Assembly (NCBI RefSeq): GCF_021462225.1
Contig: NC_061812.1
Location: 46,171,363 to 46,235,362, forward strand
Length of the DNA stretch: 64,000 nt
Origin: Girardinichthys multiradiatus
Taxonomy: Eukaryota; Chordata; Actinopteri; Cyprinodontiformes; Goodeidae
Direction of reading: 5' to 3'
Part shown: in pieces, positions 33,126-44,751 of the stretch
How the letters are laid out: every line of letters starts with the position of its first letter
How positions within the stretch are numbered: the first letter of the stretch is position 1
Translations under genes and position numbers: made by a program
The notes under the pieces: model-generated
The model's database searches: none
What the model was told of the DNA's origin: nothing
The model's input: the letters and a program-made list of their open reading frames with translations, nothing else

Positions 33126-33737
33126 CTTAATGCATAGCCTGGGACAGTTTAATAACTAGCTGCTGAAAAAAGTCCATTTTCTTTTGCTCATAAAACAAAA
33201 AGAGCCTAATGTTATTCCATTTAATGTTAGAATTATGCGAAACTCAACACAAATGCACAGTTAATTTTACCAACATGTTTCTTCTCACTGCAAAATATTA
33301 CAATCGTTTCAGAGAGATCCAGCCAACCCACAGTCTCAACTTGAATTTAGATTAAGGTGACCACAATAGGCCTTCAAACCTCAAAGACGCGCATTACCTA
33401 AGATAAATCATCAAAATACCAGAGGAAGTTGGTAAAAGCTGCTCAGCAATTTTAAAAAGGGCTTAAATAAAAACTTTTTTTACATTAAAGATTTAAAAGT
33501 GTAGAAAAATGTTTCCATTGTTTTATGAAATGTTGAAGAAAGACATATGATTATGACAATTATTACTTTCAAATTGATCATTTTTGTCATTATTGATACT
33601 CTTTCTACATTGTCCGTTATCTTCTGAGAGATGGCGTTCTCATTTACTATAACAAACAAAGTTATTAGTTAAGTGAATATCATTTTAAATCTAATACCAC
33701 CAGTTGTATAAATGATTTTATACTGGTTATGCCAAAA
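33126..33737. other. Anonymous sequence
   Basis: AT-rich; no gene or repeat recognised. Confidence 0.4.
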
Positions 33738-34857
33738 TGTAACAGTATTCTTTAACAGCAGATGTCAGAAAACAGTTCTCCGTTTTATCTAAAACCTTGC
33801 CATCTCCTGATCTACTGAGGATGGTCCCTGTTCTTAGCCTTCCTCCTTTGGCTGTCTGGGGCTGACCCTGAGACAGGCTCTGTGTGAGCACAGGTAAAAA
33901 GTTCTGTGCCACTGCTGCCACAGTTGAACTGTAGTTGACATTTTTACAAATATTAGCAAAGACAAACCACACAGAGACACATATTAACATTCAGAGAAAA
34001 AAAAAGCAATAGCTATATGAGACTTCAGTCGTAGGAAGAGAATGGTTCAGGCATAGCATTTTTTTTAGCAGAAATCCAGAAACAGGTAATGGCAGTTAGC
34101 AACAGCGTCACGGGACATCAGAGTAAAGCAAGTTCCTCCCAGATAATATAACGACAGTAGCGTATTTCCCTTTGCTTGTCACCTTATATCAAACGCGTTA
34201 GTCTACATTAACACATGTAGGACTGCTATGAATTAGTTTGACAAAAGGTGAAACTTAGCTGATTACTGATGCAATCAGTATCACTCAGTCCAGACCCCAT
34301 CTTCAGTGAACGGATGCAGGGGTTATTTCGTGGTCGTAGGAAATTTCTACACTTCAAGTATGGCTGCTCGTTCCACATAATGGTAAATTTATATAAACAT
34401 TCTTGAAATGTGATTGGTGACAGTTTTACCTGAATCATGTGCAAATCAAATTTGCACATAATTCTACAAAGTAAGCAAATAAATGTAGTGCATAGGATGT
34501 GTCTACAAAGTTGTTCCAGTTCCCACAGTTGATGAATGCAGCATGAAAGGGGACGGCCTTTGAGCATCAAAATTGGGGTCAGAATTTGAGTGAGAAAACA
34601 TTCTGAAACAGAAAAAAAAAGATTTGAACTTGACAAAAACAGATTTCAACCTAAAGATATAAAATCTGACACTGAAACTTACAAAAATAAATTTAAAATA
34701 TAAAAAAGTGTAATAAAAAAAAGAACTGAATTCATGTTTTTGTCCAAGCTATAAGCCAAATGTAACATTCAGTTTCAACTTTTAGATTTTAAGTTTCAAA
34801 TACTTTTTTCAAACATACAATACTTTTGATCCCTTTTTGGCTCCATAATCTTGACAT
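33738..34857 (-). repeat. Right inverted arm with a second copy of the first HECT-gene exon
   Basis: On the minus strand the same N-terminal coding piece is present in better condition (33727-33990, 87 residues, including DGKVLDKTEN and SAVKEYC). A second shared ORF lies at 34226-34636 (LWELEQLCRHILCTTFICLL). The reading frames pointing inward from both arms show that the two copies face each other. Confidence 0.75.
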
Positions 34858-36799
34858 AGACTTTTAAGGCATACAATGGGAATACAGGAGAAAGCATCTG
34901 GTGGAATTTTCCTCCCTGAGGTAATACACAATTTACTTTTCTGTCATGCTTCGACATTTTGCGAGATTGCTTTAAACAGTAAGCTACTATTTTCAGGGAA
35001 AAGATCTAAAATTAATCAGTAGGCTGGTAGTCCCTTCGTTAAGCCATGCTAAGAAGGTTTGTGCATAGAGAGGGAAACTATAAGAGGCTTTACAGCTTTA
35101 TAAAAAATATCTGACATCTACCTGCACTCTCAAATGGGAGGCACTTGACAACGTTGCCTTGCAAACTAACTATACCTAAAAACCACATTGCCTGGACTAA
35201 TGCCTGCTTTGTTCTGCTGGTGTTTACCTTAAAGGGCTCCTGTAAAAAACATTGTACATAAACTGCAACTTCACAACAAATCACAAAACAATTTGGTTGC
35301 CGTGCCTGTTTTTCTGTGTTGATTTCAGACTTCATTTCATTTTCCTTATGCACACCCATCATGGAAGAAATGTCTTGGTGGGCAAAATGTACTGCAGGAC
35401 TCTGAACAGCACAGCAGCAGCCTGTCAGCTCTCATACTAAAAGCTAGTTCTCACTGTGATGGTCAGTTGGAGATTCTTTTTATTTTGATACTGTTATCAT
35501 TTCCCATTTCCCTACTTGATTGAAGCTTAAAAGCCAAAGCAGCTCAAATCGTGCCAACATAAATCTCCAGGCCCATTAATCCGCCCTGGTGTCATCTCCT
35601 GTACAGAACTGCCTAATCGTGTCTGGATATTCACGGGGAAATTAAATGAATGACATTCAGAAAGAGCTCACGCCCAGTGCATATTGTATGGTGAAATAGG
35701 TAGGCTGCTTTTAGACCTGTCTTTCTGTCTATTGGATATAAAGAAATCCATGGCTTCTGAAGAGACAGAGAGTTAAGGTTGAGATCATGCTTTTCTTTTC
35801 TCAATTGGTTCCCTGTCATTTTACTGTCACATCCCAAAAAAAACTGATATCTTTATTTCTGCTGATAAATTACACGTAAATTATTACTCAAATACAACTC
35901 AGTAACAGCCACGAGAACATGACGCAATTGGCTTTTAAATTATGTAGCGTTTTAGATATATTTGTGCTTACATTTCAAACCCCCTCTGTAAGTATCTTAA
36001 AAATAAAATTTATTCAGAGAGATCTAGGTTTTTTTTAAATATTACTAATTCAATACACTAGTACAAGCCACCCTTATTTCCAATCTCTTGTGTGCATTTT
36101 TCCCCAGAAAATAAGGTGTTTTTATTTTTTTAATGGTAATTGGATAACCAACCCTTCTTGTTGAAAAAGAAGCTATTAATCATTATGGCTCTGCTGTGCA
36201 GTGTTGATCCTTCTATTTTATTTTATTTTTTTACAAACTAATCATCACCGAGTGCTTTGGATTAATACTTACTTCTTACTGTCTTGTGCAGAGGTTGCAG
36301 ACAGTTTAAAGTTTGTGTATGATCGTCAAATAATATTCTAATGATTTTCCTACTGTAAGGATTATGATTATTGATCAAGGAACATTTATCAAAAATTTTA
36401 AATTTAAAATTTAAAAAATCATAATTCAGGTAAACAGTTTTCTCAACCAAAAATGTTTGCTTATGAATAGAAATCAGAGATGTCCTCTGGTGTTGTGACT
36501 ATGGGCTCAAGGCACTTCATAATTACAATTGGTTAATTATCATTAATAATTGATCATTATTAACCAAAACCAAACTAAATGTCACTGTTTAATCAGCTGC
36601 TTCACCAATTGGTGGGGAACTTTGATCATATTTTGGCAGATAAATCACTCTTGCACGAAATAATAATATAATAACTATTCTGGTCCAAAAATCTTTATCT
36701 AACTAACAAGCATTATTCTACACAAAGGGGATAAAAATGATTATCTAACAATAATAAGAAAATAAATATATGCACATTGAGTGTCCATGGAGATCAAAC
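34858..36799. other. Anonymous AT-rich sequence
   Basis: No ORF over about 90 residues and no recognised family. Long A/T runs occur near 36010-36240. Confidence 0.45.
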
Positions 36800-37060
36800 T
36801 GTTGGGGTTCTGGTTGTGTGTGTTGTTTTTTGTTCCTGTCTGCTATTGTCTGTGTCTAACCTCTAGTAGGCGCTGGTGACCGTGGTGTGAGGTGACAGGT
36901 GTACTCCATCCCCGATGATTACTCCCTGGAGTATTTAAGCTGGAAGCGGCCAGCATCTCACTGCTCATGTGTTAGCCAACCGTGGTACAAGCTCAAGCCA
37001 AGTATCCTTGCTGTAAACCTAAGTTCTCGCTTCGTTCTCGTCTAACCTCTAAAGATGAGT
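36800..37060 (+). mobile_element. LTR fragment of the same family as 11331-12127
   Basis: It starts TGTTGGGGTTCTGGTTGTG and contains GTGACAGGTG and GGAGTATTTAAGC in the same order as the minus-strand solo LTR at 11331-12127. The far end is not found, and sequence after about 37060 no longer matches, so it is truncated. Confidence 0.65.
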
Positions 37061-39228
37061 ATTAGATTAATGGAAATCTAATATAATTTTGATGCATACA
37101 CTCTACAAATTTAATCTAATAAATAATTCTCACCAAGTATGAAGTCATGACTCAGATTCTTTATCAAAAATATATTCCTTACTTTTGGCTTATCTTGAAC
37201 TGTCAGGTAGCTTAATGGCACCAGGGAAAACTTTCAGTCTAATAAATCTCCAATGATTCTGCATGCAAAACTAATTCTTCAAACTAGTTTAAACTATTTC
37301 ATTAACCTATTAATAGTAAAACACATAAACCTAAAAGTCATGCTACATCCTTAATCATTATACAAAACACATGTTTTTAAGTCAACAATCACTACAAGCC
37401 TTTTGATTCTATTGTCTCTTAAACAGTGTTAAAACTCAGGAAGGGAGGTGCTGAGTGTTTTCATGAAAGCAAAGGCCTGTACAAACCTGGTAGGTGGGCA
37501 GCAGAGTCAGGCAGAACCAACCTCTGATGGGCAGCCCATGGGCGGGCCCCACAGTTTCTTCATTCTAACCCATCTTAGTGTTCCTTAAACTGGAAAACTG
37601 TTAACATGCACCTACCTCAGAAACAAGCTGCTCCTTAACTCTCCTAAAAACTCAAAGTTTTAATCAATCTGGGATTTGGAAACTTTATTCTAAACATGGA
37701 TTATTGTGTCATGCAACACATAAACAAACATTCATTCCAACAAAACAAACACAAAACTTCAAGGACAGACAAATGGCCAAATTTGAGGCTTCAAGAATTA
37801 AAAGAAATTTTTAACAATCTCTTTTCAAAATATGTTTTCTCAGCCATATCTCTTAATGCTGTAATTGATCAATTTTGTTTTGACAATCTTCAGGATCCTT
37901 TTTTAAGATGAGTGCACATAGTCCAAAGAGATCTCAAACTATTTAGAAGCACAGCAACAGTTTTCTCTAACATGAATCCAAATTTACTGATGCTGAAACC
38001 CTTTGCCAATTCTTTGTACTGTAACTCTGTAATAACAATAACTACAATCCTGAGAGTTATTGTTATAATTCTCTTTTTGTTTGGCTCAATTTGATTGCAG
38101 CTGTATGCAAGAATTTCTCTGCTCAGGTTAAACACAAAGAAGTATTTTAAGTCAGCATTTAAATTTTATACAGTGTTAGACTTAACCAGAAGTTAAGCTA
38201 AGAAGCTTGACTCCAAACTAGACTTTGTTCCAACATAGTGTTTCAAAAGGAGAACAGACACCATTTCTTTAATTTGGGCTATTTAAATTTTGAGAGATGG
38301 GGAGAAAATTATTACTAGAACCCCTCTTTAATCTATCTAAATGCTAATAAAAGTTCCAATATTTTATTTCTTAGTAATCTGAAATTACCTTGTGTACTTT
38401 TGTACTCCTAGGTATTCTTTTAATCTTTAAACCCTAAGAAATCAAACAAGGAGGCTGTAGTTTGAGCCGACCATCCTCTCCAGTGTTGAGAGGACCTTTA
38501 TTTCTTTTCTTTTCCTAAAATAAAGGATTTTACTTGTCTTTATTCCGTTATAAAGAATCCTAGCCTTGGCTCCAAAACAAAACTGTTCAGCCCCTATCTG
38601 TGTTCCCCAGAGTAGAAATTTTGAGTATTATTGCATTTCAAAGCCACCAAAATGACTGGAACCCATCATTGGCTTAGATCTGTTTTTAAATAGGTAATCG
38701 GTCTACCTTTAATTAAGCATTATAATTTTATGGACCCAAAATCTATGGCTCACGGGCTTCAGGAGTCCAGGAACCACATGTTGAGTACTGCTGCATTGAA
38801 CAACGATGCTACCTTTCTGTAGAAATTGAAGGATTGGCTTAATATCCCCAGACCTATTAGTGTATTATTTCTGGTTTGGACAATAATCAGATTTAAAAAT
38901 TGCAATCACTAGTTCACAGCTCCTAATTTACCCCACATCATATTTGCTCCTAACCCAGTTCATAAGAAGCTTCAGACAAACATTATGCTAAAAAAACAAA
39001 AACAAAAACACAAATCTGTTATAAAATAAAGGAAAAGCATGCTTAAAAAATTTAGTACTGTGGGGGAAAATAATTCCACAGTTCCGAAGGCCTTTTCTAT
39101 GCAGAGTCTTTTAAGGAACATGAGATTAGTTTAATTTTGTGTGGTACCACTGTCCAATCAGATTCTTTCTTACCATCAAAAATAACCCAATTCTTTTCAT
39201 TCTGATTTTAAAGGTTTGCTTTGCTATG
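37061..39228. other. Anonymous sequence
   Basis: AT-rich, no convincing exon, RNA gene or repeat. Many simple A-rich runs near 38980-39020. Confidence 0.45.
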
Positions 39229-39360
39229 GAGGTAAATTTGTCTCAATATTATCCAATCAAACAAAAAACTAATCTCAATCCAAAAAAAACTAACCTCAAT
39301 AAAAAAAATAGATTGTGGTCAAAACTTTTGGAATATTCAAATAAAAAAAAACTAATCTCA
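39229..39360. repeat. Left arm of an inverted repeat flanking an ERV fragment
   Basis: GTAAATTTGTCTCAATATT and the following about 110 bp reappear in reverse complement at 40595-40718. AAAACTAATCTCAAT-type words recur inside the arm. Confidence 0.8.
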
Positions 39361-39362
39361 GT

Positions 39363-39777
39363 TGTCGAAGCCATCTCTGCTTCCCCGGGTCCATTGATTT
39401 GGGCACAGGTTTCAAAAGAGTGAAATAAATACAAAATTACAATCAGCTTTAGTTCGCCTCTGCGCAGAGTGAGAGATAGGCCCCAGCCAAACACCTGCGA
39501 GCCCAAATTTGGTCTCTCTCCGCTTCCAGCTCATTTTATTAAGTCTCTAGGGTGTGTTCACATTACATATATCATGTCACTCATGTATAGCATAACAGTT
39601 CCTTATGTACAAATAAGGAATGCTTCCTGTTATTTCTTCCAGCAAGCTTATCTTGTCTTGTCTCCGGCCTTCCCTGTCCTTCACCAATTTATGACCTTGC
39701 ACTCCCTATCCTCTACTCCCTGTCCTCTATCTGCACATTCCAGTTACACACATAGATGGCTTATATTCTACAACACA
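39363..39777 (-). repeat. 3' LTR attached to the env fragment
   Basis: On the minus strand it begins TGTGTTGTAG directly after the purine-rich TTCAAAAGGG and ends CTTCGACA. It lies about 140 bp downstream of the env stop, as a 3' LTR should. An AATAAA-type signal is present on the minus strand near 39525-39540. Its sequence differs from the LTRs at 53431-53855 and 42614-43001, so it comes from a third ERV lineage. Confidence 0.7.
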
Positions 39778-39918
39778 CCCTTTTGAACTCTCAAAAAGAG
39801 TTCACAATCTAAAATGTCCTTTAACCAAGTACTTCTAAGAATAAGTAGAAATAAGTAAAAATATTACTGTACCACCTGTAAAACGAGAAAATCATTAAGA
39901 AAACATACATCCATCTTA

Positions 39919-40590
39919 TTATGCGTCCATGAATTCCCACTCTGAGTCCTCATCCTGGTTATGGTCAATTTGCAACAATGGCATCGTTATCTTTGGATCC
40001 CTCAGCTCAATTGTGGAGGTAATGAGGCGCACCATCAGAGAACGAATGCATGGTACACAACAACATCCACAGGTCACCATTATAGCTACAAATACTGCAA
40101 TAGAAATCATCAAAGACATTATCAAACCCTTCCAGTGTCCAAATATGCCTGTCATCCACTCCTCCAGGGGATTATCAATTCCAGAATGTTCATGCATGGT
40201 GGCGGAGAGGGTCTTAAGTCCCTCTAAAGCCTTTGACAGTGAACCATCCGGTGCAGTGTTATTGGGAATAAAGGTACAACACATATCTCCAAACATGGCA
40301 CACACGCCCCCTTTTTCAGCTAACAACATATCCAATGCCATCCTATTTTGTACTGCCATGAGGGAAGTTGGGGCCAATTGTTCAGATAAACCTTCTACAG
40401 CGTCTCGGGTTAGATTGGCCAGACGCAAAACATTATAATGAATGTAATTAATGCGGTCTACGTTTTTGTTAGGCGTTACTGGGAACAAGGCAGCTATAAC
40501 AGGGATGTTTTCAAATCCAGCTGATATTTGGTCCGCAAGTTTATACTCATTTGGGACTCCTCGCGGAACTCCAATTGCATCTATATGCAA
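39919..40590 (-). pseudogene. Retroviral envelope transmembrane subunit, 5'-truncated
   Basis: The frame is open for 223 residues on the minus strand. It carries a heptad-rich region, the CX6CC loop (CAMFGDMCC) typical of gammaretrovirus-like TM subunits that are disulphide-linked to the surface subunit, and an adjacent immunosuppressive-domain-like stretch (LQ/VQNRMALDMLL). An NNT sequon and a membrane-spanning segment near residues 157-185 (LIMSLMISIAVFVAIMV) precede a short Cys-rich acidic tail. The surface subunit, fusion peptide and leader are missing because the frame begins at the inverted-repeat border near 40594. TM subunits mediate membrane fusion, but this fragment lacks the parts needed for delivery to an entry pathway. 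The open frame suggests a recent insertion or some constraint. Confidence 0.8.
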
Positions 40591-40594
40591 TGTC

Positions 40595-40718
40595 CAAACA
40601 TTTGATTGAGATTAGTTTTTTTTGATTGAATATTCCAAACGTTTTGACCACAATTTTTTTTTTTTTTATTGAGATTAGTTTTTTGTTTGATTGAATAATA
40701 TTGAGACAAATTTACTTA
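40595..40718. repeat. Right arm of the inverted repeat flanking the env fragment
   Basis: Reverse complement of 39229-39360, including GAATATTCCAAACGTTTTGA and ATTGAGACAAATTTAC. Confidence 0.8.
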
Positions 40719-42035
40719 CAATTTACTTGCCAAGGAAAATTTGTTTAACAAAACCAATTACTCTCAAAAGTTTTAAAAGTTTCAGCTGGTGATATCTTAG
40801 AAAACAACAAGTGTTTTAATATTTCTGTGCAACACAGAACTGATTAGGTTTCCTTTCCTTCCCCAAAGGGAAAGAAACTGCAGAACCAAGCCTTTCATAG
40901 TTTTTGTCAGGACCTGATATAAGGTACAGTGTAAATAAACACGCTACATGAATCAGAAGAGGGAAGATAAAAACTAATATAATCTCTTCCCAGCAGCTGC
41001 TGTGAAAAACAATGTTTGTACCTTCCACAAGCATAAGTTAGCACTTACGGACAAAAACTGCACCCCACTATAAGTACTGTGTCAGAGACCGTATAAGGAC
41101 CATCTGCAGTAAAACTAAGCCTGTTTTAATGAGGTCTCTACCCATTCAATTTATTGGATACAAACTCTGACAACAGGAAACAATGCCTGAAGGAGAGCCT
41201 GTCAGGTGTTACGCATGCGATGTGTTTTGAAAATGCTCCTTCATGAGATCTGTACTGCGGCTGACATAGAAACACATGGTTACTGCTGAGTTTTGGAGAT
41301 GTTGTAACTTCCTCTGCTTTTTAATAACTTTTAATAACTAGAATAATTGACCCTGAATATTCCATGATGAAAGATAACTTGTTTCTCTAAAAGAATTAAC
41401 TGGAAAGTATCAAATGAGCTACGTTATCACCCTTTTGAAAATACTTTTCTAACCCTAAAATAATATTTTAACCCGCTATATCTGTCAACGTCAAGCAAGC
41501 GTGTCACATGAGCAGCGGTTAATAAGCGTTCTTCCTTGCAGAACATAGGAAAAGATTTATGCAAATGTGTGTGTGTGTTTGTACGTTACGCCCCTCTTAA
41601 TCGCTCCAGAGTCAGACTGTTATGGCACACAGTCCTGTATCAGTCCAAAAAAAAAAGCCAGGCCCTTCCCAGGTGTGTTGGTGGGACATTCACTCCTTCC
41701 TTGTCCACTTTAACTTCTCCAGGAGGGAGAAAGAACTTTGCTCCGGCCTGTTTCTCTTCTGCCCGCTTAAGGTGTGCTTTCAATATAAATCCAGTATATC
41801 ACTCTTCTGGCTCTGGCAAACAGCATGGATCATTGTCCATCTAAGTGGGCTTGGGGCCAGACTTCTTCTGAGTTTCGTTCTGGTGGAAATTAACACTGTC
41901 ATTTGCAGCAGGCAGGCAGGCAGACCCTCTCTCTTTCAGGCCATGCTGAAGAAGCATCTCTGGTGGAGTAGCCATGGGAAGGGCAGGTTTCTAAAGTCCA
42001 GACTCAAAAAGGCAGATGTTGCACTCAAATCCCAT

Positions 42036-42115
<80 letters not shown>

Positions 42116-42613
42116 GAGGGAGACAGAAGAAAAAGTTTAGTATAGGTTCAGATTTTCCACACATAAATATTATCAGTCAGTCAGTCAGTTGTCAGTATGC
42201 CTCTCTAATGTCCCTTTTCACTTTTACCTTCTTTTCCGACTGATTGCTGTATTTAAGACAAACGAAACCTCCTCCAGGAAAAAGAAAACTTGTCTTATCT
42301 TCCCAAATTAAAACACATTTAACACAATTATCCCCACCTTTTTATTCATTATTTTATAAATCTGGAGAAGGACCCACCTTTGATGCCTTTGAGGTTCCAG
42401 AACCATTTTTTACCCATTCAGCGGCACATCTACCGTCTGGCTTTCTCCTTTATAAGGTGTAGAAATTGCAAAAACCACCCGCAAAACCCTTTATTTTGCT
42501 TTATCTTATTGTTACCAATAAGAACCTTACAGGGTAACCTGGTCCTTTGGCTATTGAGCATATCTTAAGCCTTATTTTGGCTGTGGGGACTAAATTGGGC
42601 TCTGGTGGGAATC
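40719..42613. other. Anonymous sequence with microsatellites
   Basis: No gene recognised. A (TG)n array lies at 42038-42112 and a short (TCAG)n run at about 42172-42190. ORFs over 41536-42113 end in the TG array and are not believed. Confidence 0.5.
42038..42112. repeat. (TG)n microsatellite, one CG interruption
   Basis: About 37 dinucleotide units interrupted at 42081. Confidence 0.95.
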
Positions 42614-43001
42614 TGTTGGAAAAATGTATATAAGTTATTGTTTGGTTTAAATCATGTATATGTCTGAAGTTCTACTATAGTTAAGATGATTTCTAATTCC
42701 TATGATTGCTTTCTTAGTGTGAAAACTCCCTGGACATGACAAGCTTATACCATATTTGGGAATGACTAGTCTTTTAGGTTGAGATCGCTGTAAGAATTGG
42801 CTGAACCAATTCTGGCTTTTTGCTTGTAGGAATGCGAGTTGTAAATAAAAGGCTGAGTGCAAGGATTTTTCCTTTTGTGAGAAGGAAGTCACTGTTTGCC
42901 AGCGGACTGTCTAACCCTTGCAAGTCAAACTTACTTGGTTCACCATGTGTCTTCTTTTACACTTGTCTGTGTTTATCAACTTTCTAACTCTAATATTTTC
43001 A
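42614..43001 (+). repeat. Probable 5' LTR of the plus-strand ERV
   Basis: The right border is fixed by the primer site that begins at 43002; the LTR ends CTAATATTTTCA. The left border is inferred from TGTTGGAAA at 42614, the same start as the LTR at 53431-53855 read on its own strand. TGTAAATAAAAGG near 42840-42852 can be a TATA box or polyadenylation signal. The flanking duplication could not be checked because the 3' LTR is missing. Confidence 0.6.
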
Positions 43002-43019
43002 TGGTCCTTCGAGCCGGAG
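43002..43019 (+). other. tRNA-Tyr primer binding site
   Basis: TGGTCCTTCGAGCCGGAG is complementary to the 3' end of eukaryotic tRNA-Tyr including the CCA (TCCGGCTCGAAGGACCA). Position directly after an LTR end supports use as the minus-strand DNA primer site. Confidence 0.85.
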
Positions 43020-43821
43020 CCCTAAAAATCTGCCACCCAGGGCCCTGCGATGCGAGTGGAGATTCAGATTGCGCAGCCTCCAGTGTGTGGAGAACGAAAA
43101 TCCTGCACAGTGAATTCTGTGTTGGTAACCGCCGAATCGACCGAGGGGCACGGGGGGGGGGGGGGGGGGGGGGGGGGTGGATCAATGCATTCCGACAGAC
43201 AGTGTGAAGGAAGGTAAGACAGAACCAACTAAGCATTTAAAAAGAAATACGCTAGCCGGTAAGCTTGGCATTAGCGTTAAATAAATACGCGAGCCAGTAT
43301 CCTTGGCGTTTAACAGTTTTTAAAGAGGCCTAATAATAATAAACAAGGGGTGTGTATGTGAGTGCAGAATCACAGGATCCACTCAGCCGACAACTCGAAA
43401 CCTTGCCGATGTTAACAAAGTTGTTGACTGCTGAGGTGTGTCGTGGGGAATTCTGATTTGGATATCAGGTGACATCAAATCTCAGTCTAAAACCCCTGCA
43501 ACCTCTGAGGGTATAACTCAATGTGGAAAACCAGATCAAAAAAGCCTGTTTTCTGGGAGATGATGGGGGCCCGCTGAGGAATTCTGTTTTGATTTGATGT
43601 TACAACATATATCCAGACGAGTCCAAATAATAATAATAAACTAGAGTAAGTAGGACAAAACTCTATATAAAAAGCACAAAGAACCAAATAAATAGCACTA
43701 ATATAGATTAATAGAAGTAGAACTCAGTTCTTAACAATAGATTTAATAGAAAAAAAAACAACTCTCAAAATGGAGAACTGCGTCCGGAAGCAGCCCCCAT
43801 TAGGAGAGTTTCATTGAGTAC
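43020..43821 (+). other. ERV leader with poly-G run, splice donor and tandem repeats
   Basis: The untranslated leader between primer site and Gag includes a run of 26 G (43152-43177) and a consensus splice donor AAGGTAAG at 43211-43218. An imperfect duplication (AAATACGCTAGCC / AAATACGCGAGCC) spans about 43246-43316. The first ATG with Gag-like context, near 43770, runs into a stop, and GAGTTTCATTGAGTACAGAGT is duplicated in tandem at about 43805-43850. Confidence 0.6.
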
Positions 43822-44300
43822 AGAGTGAGTTTCATTGAGTACAGAGTGAGAATGGAAGAAGTGTTTAAAAGGAATAGTGGACTGCAGCACAATAATGCTG
43901 ATGACAGTCCCTATCAACAGCAGTTAAAAAATGCCCTCCAGCCAAACGCTTTGCCTGAGATTTGTAACTGGGTCACAAAACATAATATTGATCTACCCAC
44001 CTGCTCGGTTAGCAGTTGGCAGAAATGGGCAATGCATGCTGAAAAGGTGGTCAGTGGAAAGAAAAAACAACCCCCTACTGATGTTTTCTATGCTGAAGAT
44101 TACATATTTTATGCAGGACCAGTAAGTAGGGGGGAGGGGTAGAATGAGAGGAATTTTCAGAGGAAGAGGAGGCCTTAGGGGGCGTGGACGGAGGCAAGTG
44201 AGAGGGGGAGATGACGTAAGAGATGATGAATGCTGGGCTTGTGGACAGCATGGTCATTGGGCTACAAAGTGTCCAAATGGGCACCACAGTCAACCATGAC
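43822..44300 (+). pseudogene. Gag fragment of the plus-strand ERV
   Basis: The frame 43825-44142 (105 residues) looks like a short matrix/capsid piece (NALPEICNWVTKHNIDLPTC). A shifted frame then carries an Arg/Gly-rich stretch and one zinc knuckle CWACGQHGHWATKC at 44231-44272, the nucleocapsid that binds genomic RNA. The Gag is far shorter than a full retroviral Gag (about 500 residues), so much of the capsid is deleted. The frameshift at about 44140 and a stop at 44298 show inactivation. Confidence 0.75.
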
Positions 44301-44389
44301 TAGATGATAGAGGGAACATTATACATAATACTCATGATGAAGATGAAGAAATGATAGACATTGTTGCAGCATATATGGATAAGAACGGA

Positions 44390-44660
44390 AAACCTTAATT
44401 GACTTTGATGGTTAACAATGAACCTGTTGTTTTTTTATGTGACACTGGACCATGTAGAACAGTACTCAGAAATAATTTAGGATTAAGACAATCTCATAAC
44501 CAGGTGCTAGTGAGGTCAGCCAGTGGCATGGTGACAGGCCAACTTTATCAGTACCCATTATTATTACAAACCCCAAAACTGGTGTAAAAGCTGTAGGACC
44601 TGTAGTTCTCTCACCTTCATGCCCTTTCAATCTCTTGGGCAGATATTTTATGGTCTGGCT
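44390..44660 (+). pseudogene. Retroviral protease of the plus-strand ERV
   Basis: The frame contains FLCDTGPCRTVL with the catalytic Asp-Thr-Gly at 44441-44449. After a frameshift near 44585 it contains PCPFNLLGRYF, where the usual NLLGRD has lost its aspartate. It follows the Gag zinc knuckle directly, as in gamma- and epsilon-like retroviruses. Confidence 0.75.
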
Positions 44661-44751
44661 TAAGATAGCCATCAAACCCACCACCAAGGGTGGAATGGAG
44701 GCTGTGAGAGAAGGGGATACAGAAATCTTTGTCCAGTAAGGACAGGGGGAG

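Larger units (their letters stand above)
27945..34857. mobile_element. Inverted-repeat-bounded unit enclosing a HECT-like pseudogene
   Basis: A left arm (27945-28890) and a right arm (33738-34857) are inverted copies of each other. They share GCCAAAAAGGG near the outer ends, the block around ACACATCCTATGCACTACAT and the inner phrase GTTAAAGAATACTGTTA. They enclose 4.8 kb that holds exons of a HECT E3 ligase-like gene, a Tc1-like terminus and a G-rich repeat copy. Long terminal inverted arms with a gene inside fit a DNA transposon carrying a cargo gene. A head-to-head duplication of a gene family member would look the same. No transposase and no clear target duplication were found. Confidence 0.55.

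Noticed and set aside
41622..42113. 163-residue ORF ending in Cys/Val repeats
   Set aside because: The C terminus is simply the translated TG microsatellite, and the rest has no recognisable motif.
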